Shown piece after piece: positions 43,208 to 54,710 of a DNA stretch of 64,000 bases. The stretch's first letter is position 1, and each line of letters begins with the position of its first letter. The stretch is from Salvia splendens (Eukaryota > Streptophyta > Magnoliopsida > Lamiales > Lamiaceae), in the NCBI RefSeq assembly GCF_004379255.2, contig NC_056047.1, forward strand, positions 21,342,293-21,406,292. The letters are read 5' to 3'. Position numbers and translations under genes: made by a program. Under the pieces are notes generated by a model. That model ran no database searches and was not told the DNA's origin. It saw nothing but the letters and a program-made list of their open reading frames with translations.

Positions 43208-45238
43208 GAGCATCCACAATGGTTTTGGACAAGCAATAGCCCAGCCATAGCCTAGCCACAAACTCCTCCTGCCATATCAGCAGCCCTAAAAACTCCTCCT
43301 ACCACATCATCAGGACAAGCAACTGGACAAGCAATAGCTCAGCCATAGCCTAGCCACAATAAACAAAATAATAAAAACAAATAATTAACAATCACACAAA
43401 ATACGGAATTAAATTTTCGACACATATATGGGAATACTCAATAATAATATTAAAATTTTAAAAAGTACATTAATTAAAAAAAAGTACATTAATTTTAAAA
43501 AAATTTACATAAATAAAAAAAATCCTCCTCCACACACAAGCCCCCCGCCTCCGCCTCACTCCTCGCCGTCGTCGCTGTTGTCGCCGCTATCCGGGACCCC
43601 CAAATCTGTGGCATCTGAGCCCGCGTCTTAGGCCCCCACCTATGTCGTAGCGGAGGTTAAATCGGCCCGCATACTCACAAGCATCGCATGGAGAAAACTC
43701 TTCTCCTCGGGGTCGTTTGTCGCCCTCCATTCAGCTAAGACCTTCCACATCTGAGAGCGCGTTTGTTGACGCACGAAGAAGGCGAGGTCGGCTGTCGACT
43801 GGCCAACAGGGGGGGATACCCACTAGACCTCCTGGGAGGCCTGGCGAACCAGTTGCGCTCGCCTTTGACCAATCGGGCGAGTGCGGCGAGCAAACGCGGG
43901 AGGGGACGGAAACTCCTGTGCATCCACAGGGAGGTCGTGGGAACTGCCACTGCTGCCGCCGCTGTAATCATCGGTATAGTTCAGGCGCTGCTTCTTCGGC
44001 CAACCAGCGTCAACACCTGCCTGAAACAACTCGGAGTCCATCAGCACCTCGTAGCAGTTCCAGTAGGTGAACTCCTTGTAAAGCCCGGGCACGGGGAACT
44101 CTTTCTCCGCCATCCTCCTGCAGTCCTCGTCAGTTTTGCCACTGGTCTGCAGTTGGAGGGCGTTGGCGTACAAGCTCGAAAATCGGGAGACCCCAGCCCG
44201 GATTCGGTCCCACCCCTTCCGGCACTCCTCTCCGCTGCGTGGCCTCCCCTCCGGGCAAAATGCCTTGTAGGCTGCTGCTATTTTAGCCCACAAGTTGACG
44301 ATCCTCTGATTGTTCTAGGTGAGGGAATCATCGCAAACACTCACCCACGCCTTGGACAGCGTAACATTCTCCGCATCCGTCCACTTCCTCCGTGTCGGGC
44401 TGTCATCACCAGCCGGCTGCGACGACTCGCCGACCACCCTCTTCCCCTTCTTCTTCTTTGGCGTGCCCCGACCACGCCCTACTCCTCCCGTTTGAACGGG
44501 AGTGTCCGCATCCCCGAGATCTATCCCCAACTCCTCTAAGGAGAAAGTATCACACCCAGTGAACTGCGTCTCCGCTGGGGTCGATGTGTTCGAAGAAGCA
44601 GTCACAAAATCAAAACTGGGGTGATAGACGTTGTCCCCCCCAGCGTCCCCTGCATCCCCGGGTACCCCGGCATCATCTGCATCCCGGGTACCCCGACATC
44701 ATCTGCATCCCGGGTTGCATCCTCGGTACCCCCTGCCCGCCCGACATTGCTGGCCCGCCCTGCATCGCCGCCCCCCGGCATCTCCTGCCATCCCGGCACA
44801 CCACCCCCGGGCATCATCTGCTGCCAAGGGTACAAGTTGTAGTACCCAGCCATTGGACCCCATCCACCTCCCACGGGTACCGTGGGGGTTTGAGACCCTC
44901 TCGTCCCTGGAGTAGGCACGTTGTTGTGTTCCATTTCGCGTTGTTGCTCTTGTACAGAAATTAAGATAGAGAGAGTACTCGTTATAACAAGTGGTGCAAA
45001 TGAAAATAACGTACAAGTCACGTATATATAGTGTTTCGAAAATTAAATTTAAAAAAAATTCCGCTTGCCGATCGCTCGCCGATCGGGAGCCTGCAATGGC
45101 GGCCAGCGCGAGCGAATTGGCGTGCGCTCGCCATTTTTCTCGCCGATTTGGCGCTCGCCGGCTGCAATGTTTCGGCGAGCAGACCGGCGAGCGCCAGGGA
45201 TCGGCTAGCCGGTTGGCTCGCCGCCATTGCGGATGCTC
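43208..45238. mobile_element. PIF/Harbinger-type DNA element inserted in ORF2
   Basis: Ends GAGCATCCACAATGG and CCATTGCGGATGCTC form a 15-bp terminal inverted repeat with one mismatch. TAA on both sides (43205-43207 and 45239-45241) is the 3-bp duplication expected for PIF/Harbinger. The 2.0-kb interior holds only a broken Myb/SANT-type ORF1 on the minus strand and no DDE transposase. Inner flanks carry repeats of AGCCATAGCCTAGCCACAA (43240-43360) and, on the right, GGCGAGC-rich DNA. Confidence 0.88.
43823..44934 (-). pseudogene. Harbinger ORF1-type Myb/SANT-like protein, broken
   Basis: ATG at 44934 opens a Pro/Gly/Met-rich N-terminus (NLYPWQQMMPGGG). A frameshift near 44625 leads to SSNTSTPAETQF and a basic KKKKGKR patch, then the trihelix-like domain RRKWTDAENVTLSKAWVSV. 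An in-frame TAG (about 44312-44314) interrupts CDDSLT-NNQRIVNLW, after which the domain continues AAAYKAFCPEGRPRSGEECR to WDRI and a C-terminal half ending at 43823. Such proteins partner the Harbinger transposase in binding element ends. Annotation pipelines often mislabel them as glutathione S-transferase T3-like (recollection). Confidence 0.75.
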
Positions 45239-45918
45239 TAAAGCTCAGCTCGGAATTTTCTGGTCTAAGGACCCCGCTCTGACTCCCGTACCCCAAAATC
45301 CTCCATCTTCTTCCCCCAAAACACAATCTCCCCCTCACGCTCCTAAACCTACTCCCATTTTCCCGCTGGTACAATACAGCGGAGACGAAACCGACGAAGA
45401 AGAGGGAGGAGCGCAGCCTGTCGCCGCTCTGGTCGAGGGAGTGGAGTCCGTGCCGCCACCACCAGCAGAGGGCACACCTGCCCAAAACATCCTGTCACCA
45501 GCTAGTGGCGGGGGTTCTACTTCTTCCCACGGGCCACAGCCGATAGAGGTTGTGGACATTGACGATGATGATATGGAAGATTTTCCGCCGCCTCCCAGCG
45601 ACATTCTACTGCAGAAGAGGGAGGCTGATTGGAATATTCTCCAAACTTTGCAGGACGCGCAGGATGACAATGGACCAGTTTCTGGGGGAAGCAGAGGCCT
45701 TGAAAGCCAACCAGTTGAGAAAGGAGGATGAGACGATGGAGCAGAGACCCCGCGTAGTGCGGCGACTGGTGGATGAGGAGGAGCCAATGAACCAAGGGGT
45801 CGGTGAGGTCGTTGATGAAAGTGAGGGTGTTGAGGACAACCGCGTGAGAGCTGAGAGAGAAAGAAAGAGGAAGGGGAAGGAGATAACCCACCCTCATCCT
45901 AAGAAGATACGCCCTGCC

Positions 45919-48900
45919 TGTCACGACCGCCCATACCAGGGGTATCATAAACGCGGCGATCGTGACCGACATGCATGGACAACAGTTTAAAAGAACAGCT
46001 TAAGACTTAAAGAAAGAAAACAACTTAGTTTAAAGAAGTTTAAGGTCATTTTTTTTAAAAGACGTAAAGAAACATACTTTTAGAAAGGGCACCGGAAAAA
46101 TTTGACTTAAGAGATACAACTATATATAAAAAAACTAAGGTAAAACGAACATTTAACTTAAATCTCGGAAAACACCATTTTCAGAAAGACAACGTAAACA
46201 CTCGTTTAAACCTAACACCACCATACATGTTCAAACACAACACGAAAAGACTAAGGTCTTAAGACATAATTTAAAACATAGCAGCGGATAAATAAGGTTC
46301 AGGGAAAGTCAAGGATCACGCCTATGTATGACGACACAACGTATCCTAGGGTCTTTAGCCAGCTCAACATCAACCGCAACATCCCGCTCAACCTGCACAT
46401 AAGAAAAATAATATGCAGGGCTGAGTACTTATTGTACTCAATGGGCTCATGCCGAAAATATTTTAATAAGTTATGTCATCCATACCAGTGATCTCGGGTT
46501 TTAAGTAGTAAGAAAAATATCACGAGAAACACAAAAAAAAATTCAAATCTGGCCAGACAATTTATCCCCCCACTTTTCACATCAATCCATCAATCACATC
46601 ATAGTGCGACGAAAGTGTGGCCACACTATTCGCCCACGAGACCGGCCGACTTGCAAGGACGGCTCACGATCCCACCAGTGTACACAGCCTGATAGGGTTT
46701 ACGGCCCTACTCAGACCCGAATTCGTTTCACAACACAGCCATATAGCCTAACGGAGTAAACTCATACGAACTAGGCATCAGGCACACAATCTCATAATAA
46801 AAACAACATGGCATGACATAACAGTTAAACCACCCTTATATCGCAACATAATATTTTTCGGAAAAGAAAAGCCCACCTCGATCGCTTAGCAAATTCACAA
46901 CCCAACTTATAGCAACTCTCGATCCTCGAGTTCACGAGTACATAACACCCTTGTCAACGACAACACAAGTCAGCCTTCCACAACAACATTTTACTATGCA
47001 TGTCCTATCGTTTTCTCTCTCATCGTTTTTCTCAAATTCCCCAACCCAACATACGTCACAAAGGTGTAAAGACACACGTAACACATTCCAACTTATCACA
47101 AGTGTTTTCAACATTTAAACACGTTCCTTGGACATACATGCATCATATAATACTTTTAAACTTGAAACTAGGTGTCATTTTTAACAAGGCAGAAAACTGT
47201 CAGAACTGCGCGACCGTATTGTAAAAATCACTACAAATTCACCCGACCTCAAAAGAAGCTAAATTTTGGTCACAATACAGAGGACACATTCAAGTTCATC
47301 CATGAAAATTTTCACACCGAAATCACGTCATTTAGTCAGTCCTATCACATATTAAACTCTCTGATCGGAACATACAATTTCTGACAGTATTGTGCAGTTC
47401 ATTTGAAAAATTCACCATAAATTCATACGATACCCGAAAAGGCTGGAAATTTAACACAACTCAGAATACACTTCAAATTTTCATATAGTTCAAGAATCAC
47501 ATCGATCGGAGGTCATTTGGTCAGTCAAACAGAAAACGAAACATTCATGGCGAGAACTCAAGTTTCTGGCAGATTTGCGCAGTCATCTTCAAAAATTTAT
47601 TAAATATTCATTTTTCGATAAAACGGGCTGAAATTCACACGAGACACAGAAAACACCTTGAAGTTTACTCAGTAAAAATTTCATAGCAAAATTCGTTCGT
47701 TTGATGGGTCAAATACAGATCATAAGTCACTGGTCGTGCATCACAGATTTCTGGTTCAAGTTCGAAAATAGGGTTTTTTTAAAACTTCCACAACACAGAC
47801 ACCGTTTTTTTTTCCATGCTCGAAAACACATAATCATGCTTACACGTTCCTCATACACATATTTGCACATAACTCATTTTATTCACCAAATATTTCAATC
47901 CAACACACATGATTTCAATCAACCGCAAAAAATCAAACAAGTTCTTACGAAACACACTTTCCCTCCCGTTAAAATTTGCGATCTATCAAACCTACACCCT
48001 CTACATGCATGTAGGACTCAAGAACATGGTCAAAACGGGTAGGGTGATAGAAAGTGAGCAATATACCTTCTTTGACACAAAACGAATCGGTCGAAACGAT
48101 GAACGAAGCGATTTGTCGGAGACTCTTGAAAATAACTTCAAAGGATTGTAAGAACAAGAGTTGGATGGAGGATTTTTGGAGATGGGAGAGTGGAAGATGA
48201 AAAACGTGTGGGAGAGGGAGAGAAGAGAGAGGGCGAAATTTTTGAGGTGAATGGCGGCTAGGGTTTGATTATTTGCTATTTATTTGTTAGGTTTAATCCA
48301 TGGGTGAATTAAATAAAGAAATTGTGGGGGAAATAAAATATAGGCTAATGAATAAAAAATCCCACAATTTAAAAGAATAAAATAGGCATGTGGGAGAGTG
48401 GAATTTTCAAAAATTCCATGTAGTGCACAACAAAGAATTTACTTGGTATTTACTTGGAGAATAAATTCATAACTTAGGAAATAAAAATAATGAATACAAG
48501 GGAACAATTAAATTAAATCTCCAAGTAGGAAATAAAGGAGGGGGCCGAAAATTCTTGGGTAATTGCACAAGGAAATTATTTAAATCCCCAATTAAAAGAA
48601 TAGGATTTAAATTAGGTAAATTTATTTATAGGAAAAAGGCTCCCATAAAATAGGCAACAATTAATTAAATTCCCACAAGGAAAATATTGCATAGGGGGCG
48701 TGTGATATGGAAGAAAAGTAGAAGAAAAATATTCACATCCCCAATTAATTAGACATAGGAATTTATTTGAATAAAAAAGGATTCCACAAATTAGGAAACA
48801 AATAAAATATCCTCCAAAATTTAGTGGAGGGGCCGAAAATTGCTAACCAAGGAAATATCCCAACTCTCTATTTATTTTAGGTGAAGAAATAAATTATAAC

Positions 48901-49380
48901 ATGATTTAATTGGATTAAATTCAAAGGAAGTGAGTCAATAAAGCACCAATTAAATCAAATGAAAATAATTCTTTCTCCTATATGAGATTTTCGAAAACTC
49001 CCAAGGAAAATAAAATGGAGTTCGAATTTCATGTAGTACCATCTAGGGGTCATTTGGTTTGGATTTAATTTGGATAAGTATCCCAAAACAATTAATTAAA
49101 CCCACGAAAAGAAGTGCTATTTCAATAATTAGGAGGAGCCGAATAATTCAATGAATTGACTCGGGAAAGAATAAATGCATGATCCTATTAATTATTTTCC
49201 CCTCAAGGAAAAAAAATAAAAATAAAAAAAAATAAAACTCAAGCTCATCATTCATATTAACCACGATAATTTATTCCACGCAAAGTCACTTCAATCACAT
49301 AGAAACAAAAGTTTCATAGTTCCAAAATTCAACAATTCACAAGACCAATAAAAGGAGTCACAAAAGTTTGGGATGTTACA
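45919..49380. mobile_element. Probable 3.46-kb solo LTR inserted in ORF2
   Basis: TGTCACGACCGCCC at the left and GGGATGTTACA at the right give TG...CA ends, and CTGCC on both sides (45914-45918 and 49381-49385) is a perfect 5-bp duplication. I see no gag or pol reading inside, no primer site and no internal repeat of the ends. A long solo LTR is therefore the simplest reading. Long LTRs with TGT-ACGACC...TTACA ends are common in Tekay-type chromoviruses (recollection). The first 2.3 kb has T/A-rich DNA with many CACA words. From about 48250 it becomes purine-rich and AT-rich. Confidence 0.75.
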
Positions 49381-50750
49381 CTGCCAATGTGGGGATTGTG
49401 ATCACTGACGCCTACCAACCTGCCTCCCCACAAGAAGGAGATGAGGGCAGTGACACAGAGGGGCGAGAATTCGATAACCCTAAGTGGCAGGAAGAGGTCC
49501 ACCAGCGGGTGACTGCCCAGAAGCGGCTGAAGGCCGGGAAGAAACTCCACCAACTATCCCTGGAGACGATCCGGGTTAAGGAGAAGTTTTCTGAGTACAT
49601 TACCGGCATTGGATTTGAGTGGTTGTTGGAGGTTGATGAGACTCCCGTGCCGGAGGTTTTGGCCAAGGAGTTCTTCATGTCTTTCTGATTTACCGGCAGT
49701 ACAGACTTGGAGGCCAGGAGCGTCTCCTTCCGAGTGTTCGGTCGCGGCCAAAAGATGAGCTTAAACGAGTTCACCATTAGGATGGGGCTCTATACAGACG
49801 CCCAGGTAGCCAACGGGGAGTGGTTCGCGCATGATATCGGCCTCCCACAGAGGAAGCCCGACTTCGATCAGCAAGCCGTCTGGAAGGCCTTATGCAATGG
49901 ACGCGCCACCCCAGCTTTCAAAGCCTCTGAATCCAGAGGAAATCACATTGCTGATCCAGCCCTCCGCCTAGCCCAGGTCTGTCTACCTCGGCTGCAACCT
50001 CCTTGGTCAAGCCAACACGATGGCGATCATAACCCTGGCCGAGCTCTACTTCATGTGGAGCATGAGAGAGCAGAGGAAGGTCCATCTTGGCTTCTGGCTG
50101 GCCTACTCCATTAATCAGATTGCTACCCGCCAAGCCCGCCATTTAAACGACTGCCACCTCCTTGGAGCCTATCTGAGGAGAAATTGGAATGTGGAGTGTG
50201 CCGGACGTACCCTTCTTTGCCCCAGCCCTGAACTCTTTGACCTGGATTTCTTTTTTAGAATACAGGTACTTGAGAAGACGCAAGGAGGGGAAGTTCCGCT
50301 TCTATGCCACTGGCCGGCGGGTGCAACAAAAAGGTCAGCTAGAGGAGATGAGGAGGTCTACTGAACGCCCAGCAAGCCCTGGCAAGCAACAGAGGCCAAG
50401 GCTGGATTTGGTGCCCACTCCGAGGACGGAGCAAGAGGAGGATGCACAAGGTGAAAATGGATGGAAGCTCCGCGTGGAGCAAATGTTGACGCAGCTGGTG
50501 GAGAATTCCCACGCTCAATTGGTCATGCTGACCAGGTTGCTGGAGGCAGTCCGCAATCAAGCCACTGCCAGGAAACCACCACCTCCCTCTATAAGCTCTC
50601 CTCCAGTCACCGTACCTCTTCCAGACATCCCTCTGCTTCCCCCGGTCAACCCTATCAAAAGAAGTAGTATACCCCTCACCTAACTCGTTCCATTCAATAC
50701 AATTTCTATTTTTAATTTGAATCTTTGGTCTGTATAAATACTTTGATCCA

Positions 50751-50787
50751 TCTCACACTTAGACCTTTGTCGGGTCTAAGTGTGAGA
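50751..50787 (+). repeat. Perfect 15-bp hairpin in element 2 tail
   Basis: TCTCACACTTAGACC and GGTCTAAGTGTGAGA are exact inverses around the loop TTTGTCG. The arm sequence is shared with the hairpins of element 1. Confidence 0.85.
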
Positions 50788-50875
50788 AGTTTATGCATTC
50801 TCTGCTCGTTTTTGTCTGCCTATGTGTTTTTGTTCATGTTTTCTATTTTTTGACATGCTTTGATTTTTGACACTA

Positions 50876-50912
50876 TCTCCCACTTAGCCCAGTGTCTTGT
50901 CTAAGTGTGAGA
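50876..50912 (+). repeat. Second hairpin in element 2 tail
   Basis: TCTCCCACTTAG and CTAAGTGTGAGA pair with one mismatch around a 13-base loop. Confidence 0.7.
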
Positions 50913-52317
50913 AGTTTTCCTTGATTTGTTTAATCTTTGTTGTTGCCTAACCCTTTTTCCACTGCATCAAGTCACTCGAGGGCGAGCTAATATGCAGTGG
51001 GAGGGGGGAGGGTTAGCCTAATTGAATCATTCATGTCAACTTATAAAAATGCAAAAATATCAGATAGAAATAATTAGGGCAGTATGCATGCAATTGGATA
51101 AATGAAAGATATGAATGCTTTGGGAAGAGTAAGAAAAAGGACTCAGTATGTTTACATGTAGAAACTTGATTGCTAAACTTGATCAGTTTGAACGATGCAA
51201 GTATGATGGAAATGCTCAATTTTAAAACATTCTGTGAAGCCTCTCTATATGTGAGTTATAAGCCAAAGTAGAACACTTTCTACTATTTTTACAAAAAGAA
51301 ATACGAGAGGCTACTTTTTAATATTTAGATGAAAATTGCACAAGTAGTAAGGGCTAAAGGCATTAGGACTTAACCATTTGAGCCTCTTCTTCTTTCGTTT
51401 CACGAACCCACCTCATCAAATAAGGCACCCCCTAGTTAACCACGTTGGGCCCACATACACTTTTACCCGTCCTTTGAAACTTAAAACCAAATTTTTACAT
51501 TTTTGTATCACGTGAGGAAAATGGGTCAAAGAGGTGAATTATTTCAAAAGAAAAAGGGATAGAAATAAAATAGCCGAAATAAAAGGGTAGCCGGGTTGAG
51601 CAAGTTAATCAATCAGGTTGATCAAGTCAGAAATCTAGTCGAAAAAAAAATTGCTGAAAAAAGTTGAGAAAAGTTTGAGAAAAGAGGGCAGGAAAAAGTT
51701 GTAACCTAACCCAGTAAGTCGAAAGTTAGGGAATAAGCAAAAAATTAAAGGCTAAAGGTTGCAACTTGACCAAGTGAAATATCCAGTGGCAAAGTAATTA
51801 CCCAGCCTGATCCAGAAGAGTGGTTCAGATCTTTTTCCAGTTTATATTTTAAAATTTTTAAACTTACCCTAACACATTACTCCCCTTAAGCCCAATTAAA
51901 ACCGAAACAAAGACCTTAAGGAACTATCTTGTGCAGTCCGATTCGAGGTATGAAATTTGCAGCAAACACTGAGTGAACAGTCCTAACATCTCTGGTGAGA
52001 AATGAGTGACTGAGTGAATCCAGCAGTTGGTTTAAATTGAGCAATCTTGACAAACTGACACCTTGATCAAGTGAACGCGAAAGGGAAGAAACATAAGCTG
52101 CTGGCAAATGGATTGACCTCGACCTCGGGTATGATTGTTGGAAGTTTATTCGGTTTTATGCATCTATGTGAATATGTGCCTTTGTTTTGAGTCTTGTTTT
52201 TCTTTTCGTCTTCTTTTACTTTCTTGGAATGAGTAAACCATGCCTGAAATTTGCCTTATCTTTTTCTTTTCTTTTTCTTTATACGTAGGGACAAGTATGT
52301 TTTAAGCGTGAGCAGTT

Positions 52318-53552
52318 TGATAAGGCATATTTCATGCATCGGTTTAGGGGTAAAATGTATGCTACTTGATCAATTTATCGCGCAAAGCGAGTGTTAATTG
52401 TGCAGGAATGCCGCTTGACCAAGGGCAACAAGGCCAAGCTGATCAAGTTGGTACAAAAGGCGAAAAAGGCCAAAAAAATCGGGTGGAATGATTAAGGGGT
52501 TGATAAAGCAGTTAGGCGGGGACCACTGTATTCTAGAAGAAAGACACGTGAGGCTGATGCGCTGGATAGCGATCATTAATCAGTTATCAAGGATGACATT
52601 CTAGAAGGGGACATGTGTTGGTGTGTAAGACGCAAGGACGAAGCCAAATCCTCATTCCGTTATTGAAGAACCGCTGCATTCTAGAAGAAGAGCACATATC
52701 AATCGATGACACGCTCAATCCCAGCAAGGACGAATATTCGCTGCCAAAGACGTTACCCCAGCTGGAGATTGTTGCGACGAGCTTATAAATAGAGGATGAG
52801 CCGCCATAATGAGGGGCTTCTTCTTTTGATCTTCCTTTTTATTTTCTCTTTTTATCTTCTCTTTTCCGTTTCTAGTTTAGTTTCCAGTTCCGAAGATATC
52901 TTAGTTAGAGAAATGGCCAGTTAGAGAGAGAGCGACCGAAGGGAGCGCGATAGAATACTCAATATCTGTTCGGCACCGTCTCAAGTTTCCGACCAAGAGC
53001 TTCTCGGCTTTACTCGCTTTCATATTTTCTGAAGTTGTTAGCTTAGTTTAATTCCGTGTTGTTCCGTAGTTAAAGAATCGATCTTTTTGTATTCCGCATG
53101 TTCACAGTACTGTTTTGAGCATTAAGTATAAAAATCAGAGTTATTTTGTTTTCGTCATCTCGATTACTGTTCCAGTCTAGTTCAACTTTAAAGTCTCTGA
53201 TCCAGTGTTTAATCATGATGAATGGCAAAGTGTTTTGTGTTTTCATAGCAAGCCTAGGTAGTTAAGTCCTTTCCAGCATGATGAGTTACTTGATCACGTA
53301 GATAGTTTATATTCTGCCTAGCGTAATCCAGTAGCTTAAAAACTCTCAACTTAAAGCGTGACAATAGCCGACCCCGAACTTGCCGCTTTACTGTTAAAGT
53401 AGTGCAAATTTGGGAGTTATAAATATTTCTTTCGGTGGAGCGAGAGAGAACGCCTTGATCAAGTGGCAACGACATTTGCTAACTGATCCACTCGGTTCGG
53501 TTATCTTCCATATAGCTTGATCCAATGCGTGCTTTTCTCCGGAAGCCCACCA
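52318..53552 (+). repeat. 3' LTR of element 2
   Basis: 1,235 bp, partner of 35234-36287. Keeps a 220-bp stretch missing from the 5' LTR and lacks about 40 bp near 53366. Ends AAGCCCACCA then flank GGGCG. Confidence 0.92.
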
Positions 53553-54003
53553 GGGCGCACTATGGATCCTTAGATTGGATGGTTGTAATAAGCTATATTA
53601 TTAGACTAAGATGTTACATTATTAGCCAAGTTAGATGTTACTACATTATTCTACTAAAACATTACACTATTAGCTAAGTTTCATTATTAGACTAATAATC
53701 TACATTATTAGATGACACGTGACATTAATCTAACAGTTACATTACGAGATCTAATGACTGATATTTGTTTTTATTTTTGACAGAATTTCACTTATTAATA
53801 TAATCACGTCTCTTATAAAGTATTTAAAGAGATTATTTTAATAATAAGAAGTGATCTGATAAAAAAAAGCATGGATAAAGGGAAAAAAATGTTTTTATTA
53901 AGAAAGAATGGATAAAGAGAAAAAAAAATGTTCTTACACGTAGACAACTTAGTTAAGAGATTAATGACGCTACAGAAATGTATTTGTCATTCTTTAAAAA
54001 CAA
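53553..54003. other. Intergenic DNA right of element 2
   Basis: No gene. Rich in ATTATTAGACTAA and TTACATTA words, with CTTAGATTGGATGG and CTAACAGTTACATTACGAGATCTAATG suggesting a degraded inverted-repeat element. Confidence 0.4.
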
Positions 54004-54005
54004 TA

Positions 54006-54354
54006 CTTCCTTGGTCCCTCCGTCCAATCATAGCAAGTCACTTTTCAATTGATGTCTTTATCTAAAACAAATCATTTCTATTTTTAGCGAAAAAATAACA
54101 ATCCTTTCATCCTTCTATAGTAGGGGTGTTTCGTTTCGGTACATGAATTAAAATAATTTGTGTTAAGTAAATTAAGTAAATGGATAATAAAGTAGGAAAG
54201 AAAAAAGGTAGAGAGATAAAGAGATAATAAAGTTAGAGAGAGTAAAGTAAAAGAGAAGAAATGTTATTGTTTTTTGCCAAAAAAAAGAAATGACTAAGCT
54301 ACCGTGGGACAACCTAAAAAGAAATATGACTCAGTTGCAGAGGGACGGATGGAG
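54006..54354. mobile_element. Stowaway-like MITE
   Basis: Left CTTCCTTGGTCCCTCCGTCC and inverse right CAGAGGGACGGATGGAG, TA on both sides. 349 bp, non-coding. Confidence 0.7.
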
Positions 54355-54507
54355 TACATTTGATCTCTCTATTTTATTCTCTCACATAATTTATTCTATC
54401 TTTACTCATTTACTTTTTTCTTGCATGCTTTACTCTCTCCAACATTTAACTATTTAAGTATCAATTTCTGAAATAATGTGCCAAAAGAAAGCGCCTAGAA
54501 GTAAATA

Positions 54508-54710
54508 CTCTTTACTTTTTATCTGTCTTATAAAAATAGTCAATATTTATTTATGTGGTTCCTACCATCTACTAACAATATCTCAACTACATTTTCTTAT
54601 TCTCTCTTATTTTGTCAATTGCGTATTTAAACACCTGTGTCATCCCTAAAGTGTTAATTTATGTAGGATGTGTCGTCCCTAAAGTGTTAATTTATATAGG
54701 ATGGACGAAG
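54508..54710. mobile_element. Degraded Stowaway-like MITE
   Basis: CTCTTTACTTTTTATCTGTC at the left and GATGGACGAAG at the right with TA flanks. An internal 40-bp stretch (CCTAAAGTGTTAATTTAT) is duplicated. Confidence 0.5.

Larger units (their letters stand above)
42949..50683 (+). pseudogene. ORF2 of element 2, split by two insertions and several frameshifts
   Basis: Pieces in order: 42949-43204 (MKITQLSTSSSSSRAG...), 45242-45918 (acidic and disordered, ending KKIRPA), 49386-49688 and 49690-50683. The part after the second insertion continues as NVGIVITD, matching NTGIVITE of the element 1 ORF2, so the insertion point can be placed to the base. The globular region is visible (IGFEWLLEVDETPVPEVLAK, VSFRVFGRGQKMSLNEFTIR) with a stop at about 49688. 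The later frames near 49960-50340 are shifted. The C-terminal end keeps one coiled-coil-like segment (WKLRVEQMLTQLVENSHAQL) instead of the three in element 1. Function unknown. Confidence 0.85.
50684..52317 (+). other. Non-coding 3' tail of element 2 with polypurine tract
   Basis: No credible frame over 1.6 kb. Two hairpins near the start (50751-50787 and 50876-50912), TTGATCAAG-type words, and the candidate polypurine tract AAGCGTGAGCAGTT ending at the LTR (52303-52317). Confidence 0.65.
35234..53552 (+). mobile_element. Athila-like Ty3/gypsy retrotransposon (element 2), with two nested insertions
   Basis: LTRs at 35234-36287 and 52318-53552 start TGATAAGG and end AAGCCCACCA. The primer site TGGCGCCATTGCTGGGGA (36291-36308) is a variant of the tRNA-Asp type, and the gag-pol and ORF2 layout is that of element 1. 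Flanks GGCCG and GGGCG agree at four of five bases, an eroded duplication. Of 18.3 kb, 2.0 kb (43208-45238) and 3.5 kb (45919-49380) are later insertions. LTR divergence of a few percent and many stops show it is older than element 1. Confidence 0.93.

Noticed and set aside
44602..45021. Pro/Gly/Met-rich minus-strand protein as a separate gene
   Set aside because: It is the N-terminal part of the Harbinger ORF1, separated from the rest by a frameshift; its first residues lie upstream of the likely ATG at 44934.
45919..49380. Interpretation as a DNA transposon because the two ends are partly inverse (TGTCACGACC and TGTAACATCC)
   Set aside because: TG...CA ends with a perfect 5-bp duplication fit an LTR better; LTR ends are often short inverted repeats.
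49968..50364. Several overlapping plus-strand frames after 49700 as separate genes
   Set aside because: They are shifted pieces of the single ORF2 homologue of element 2.
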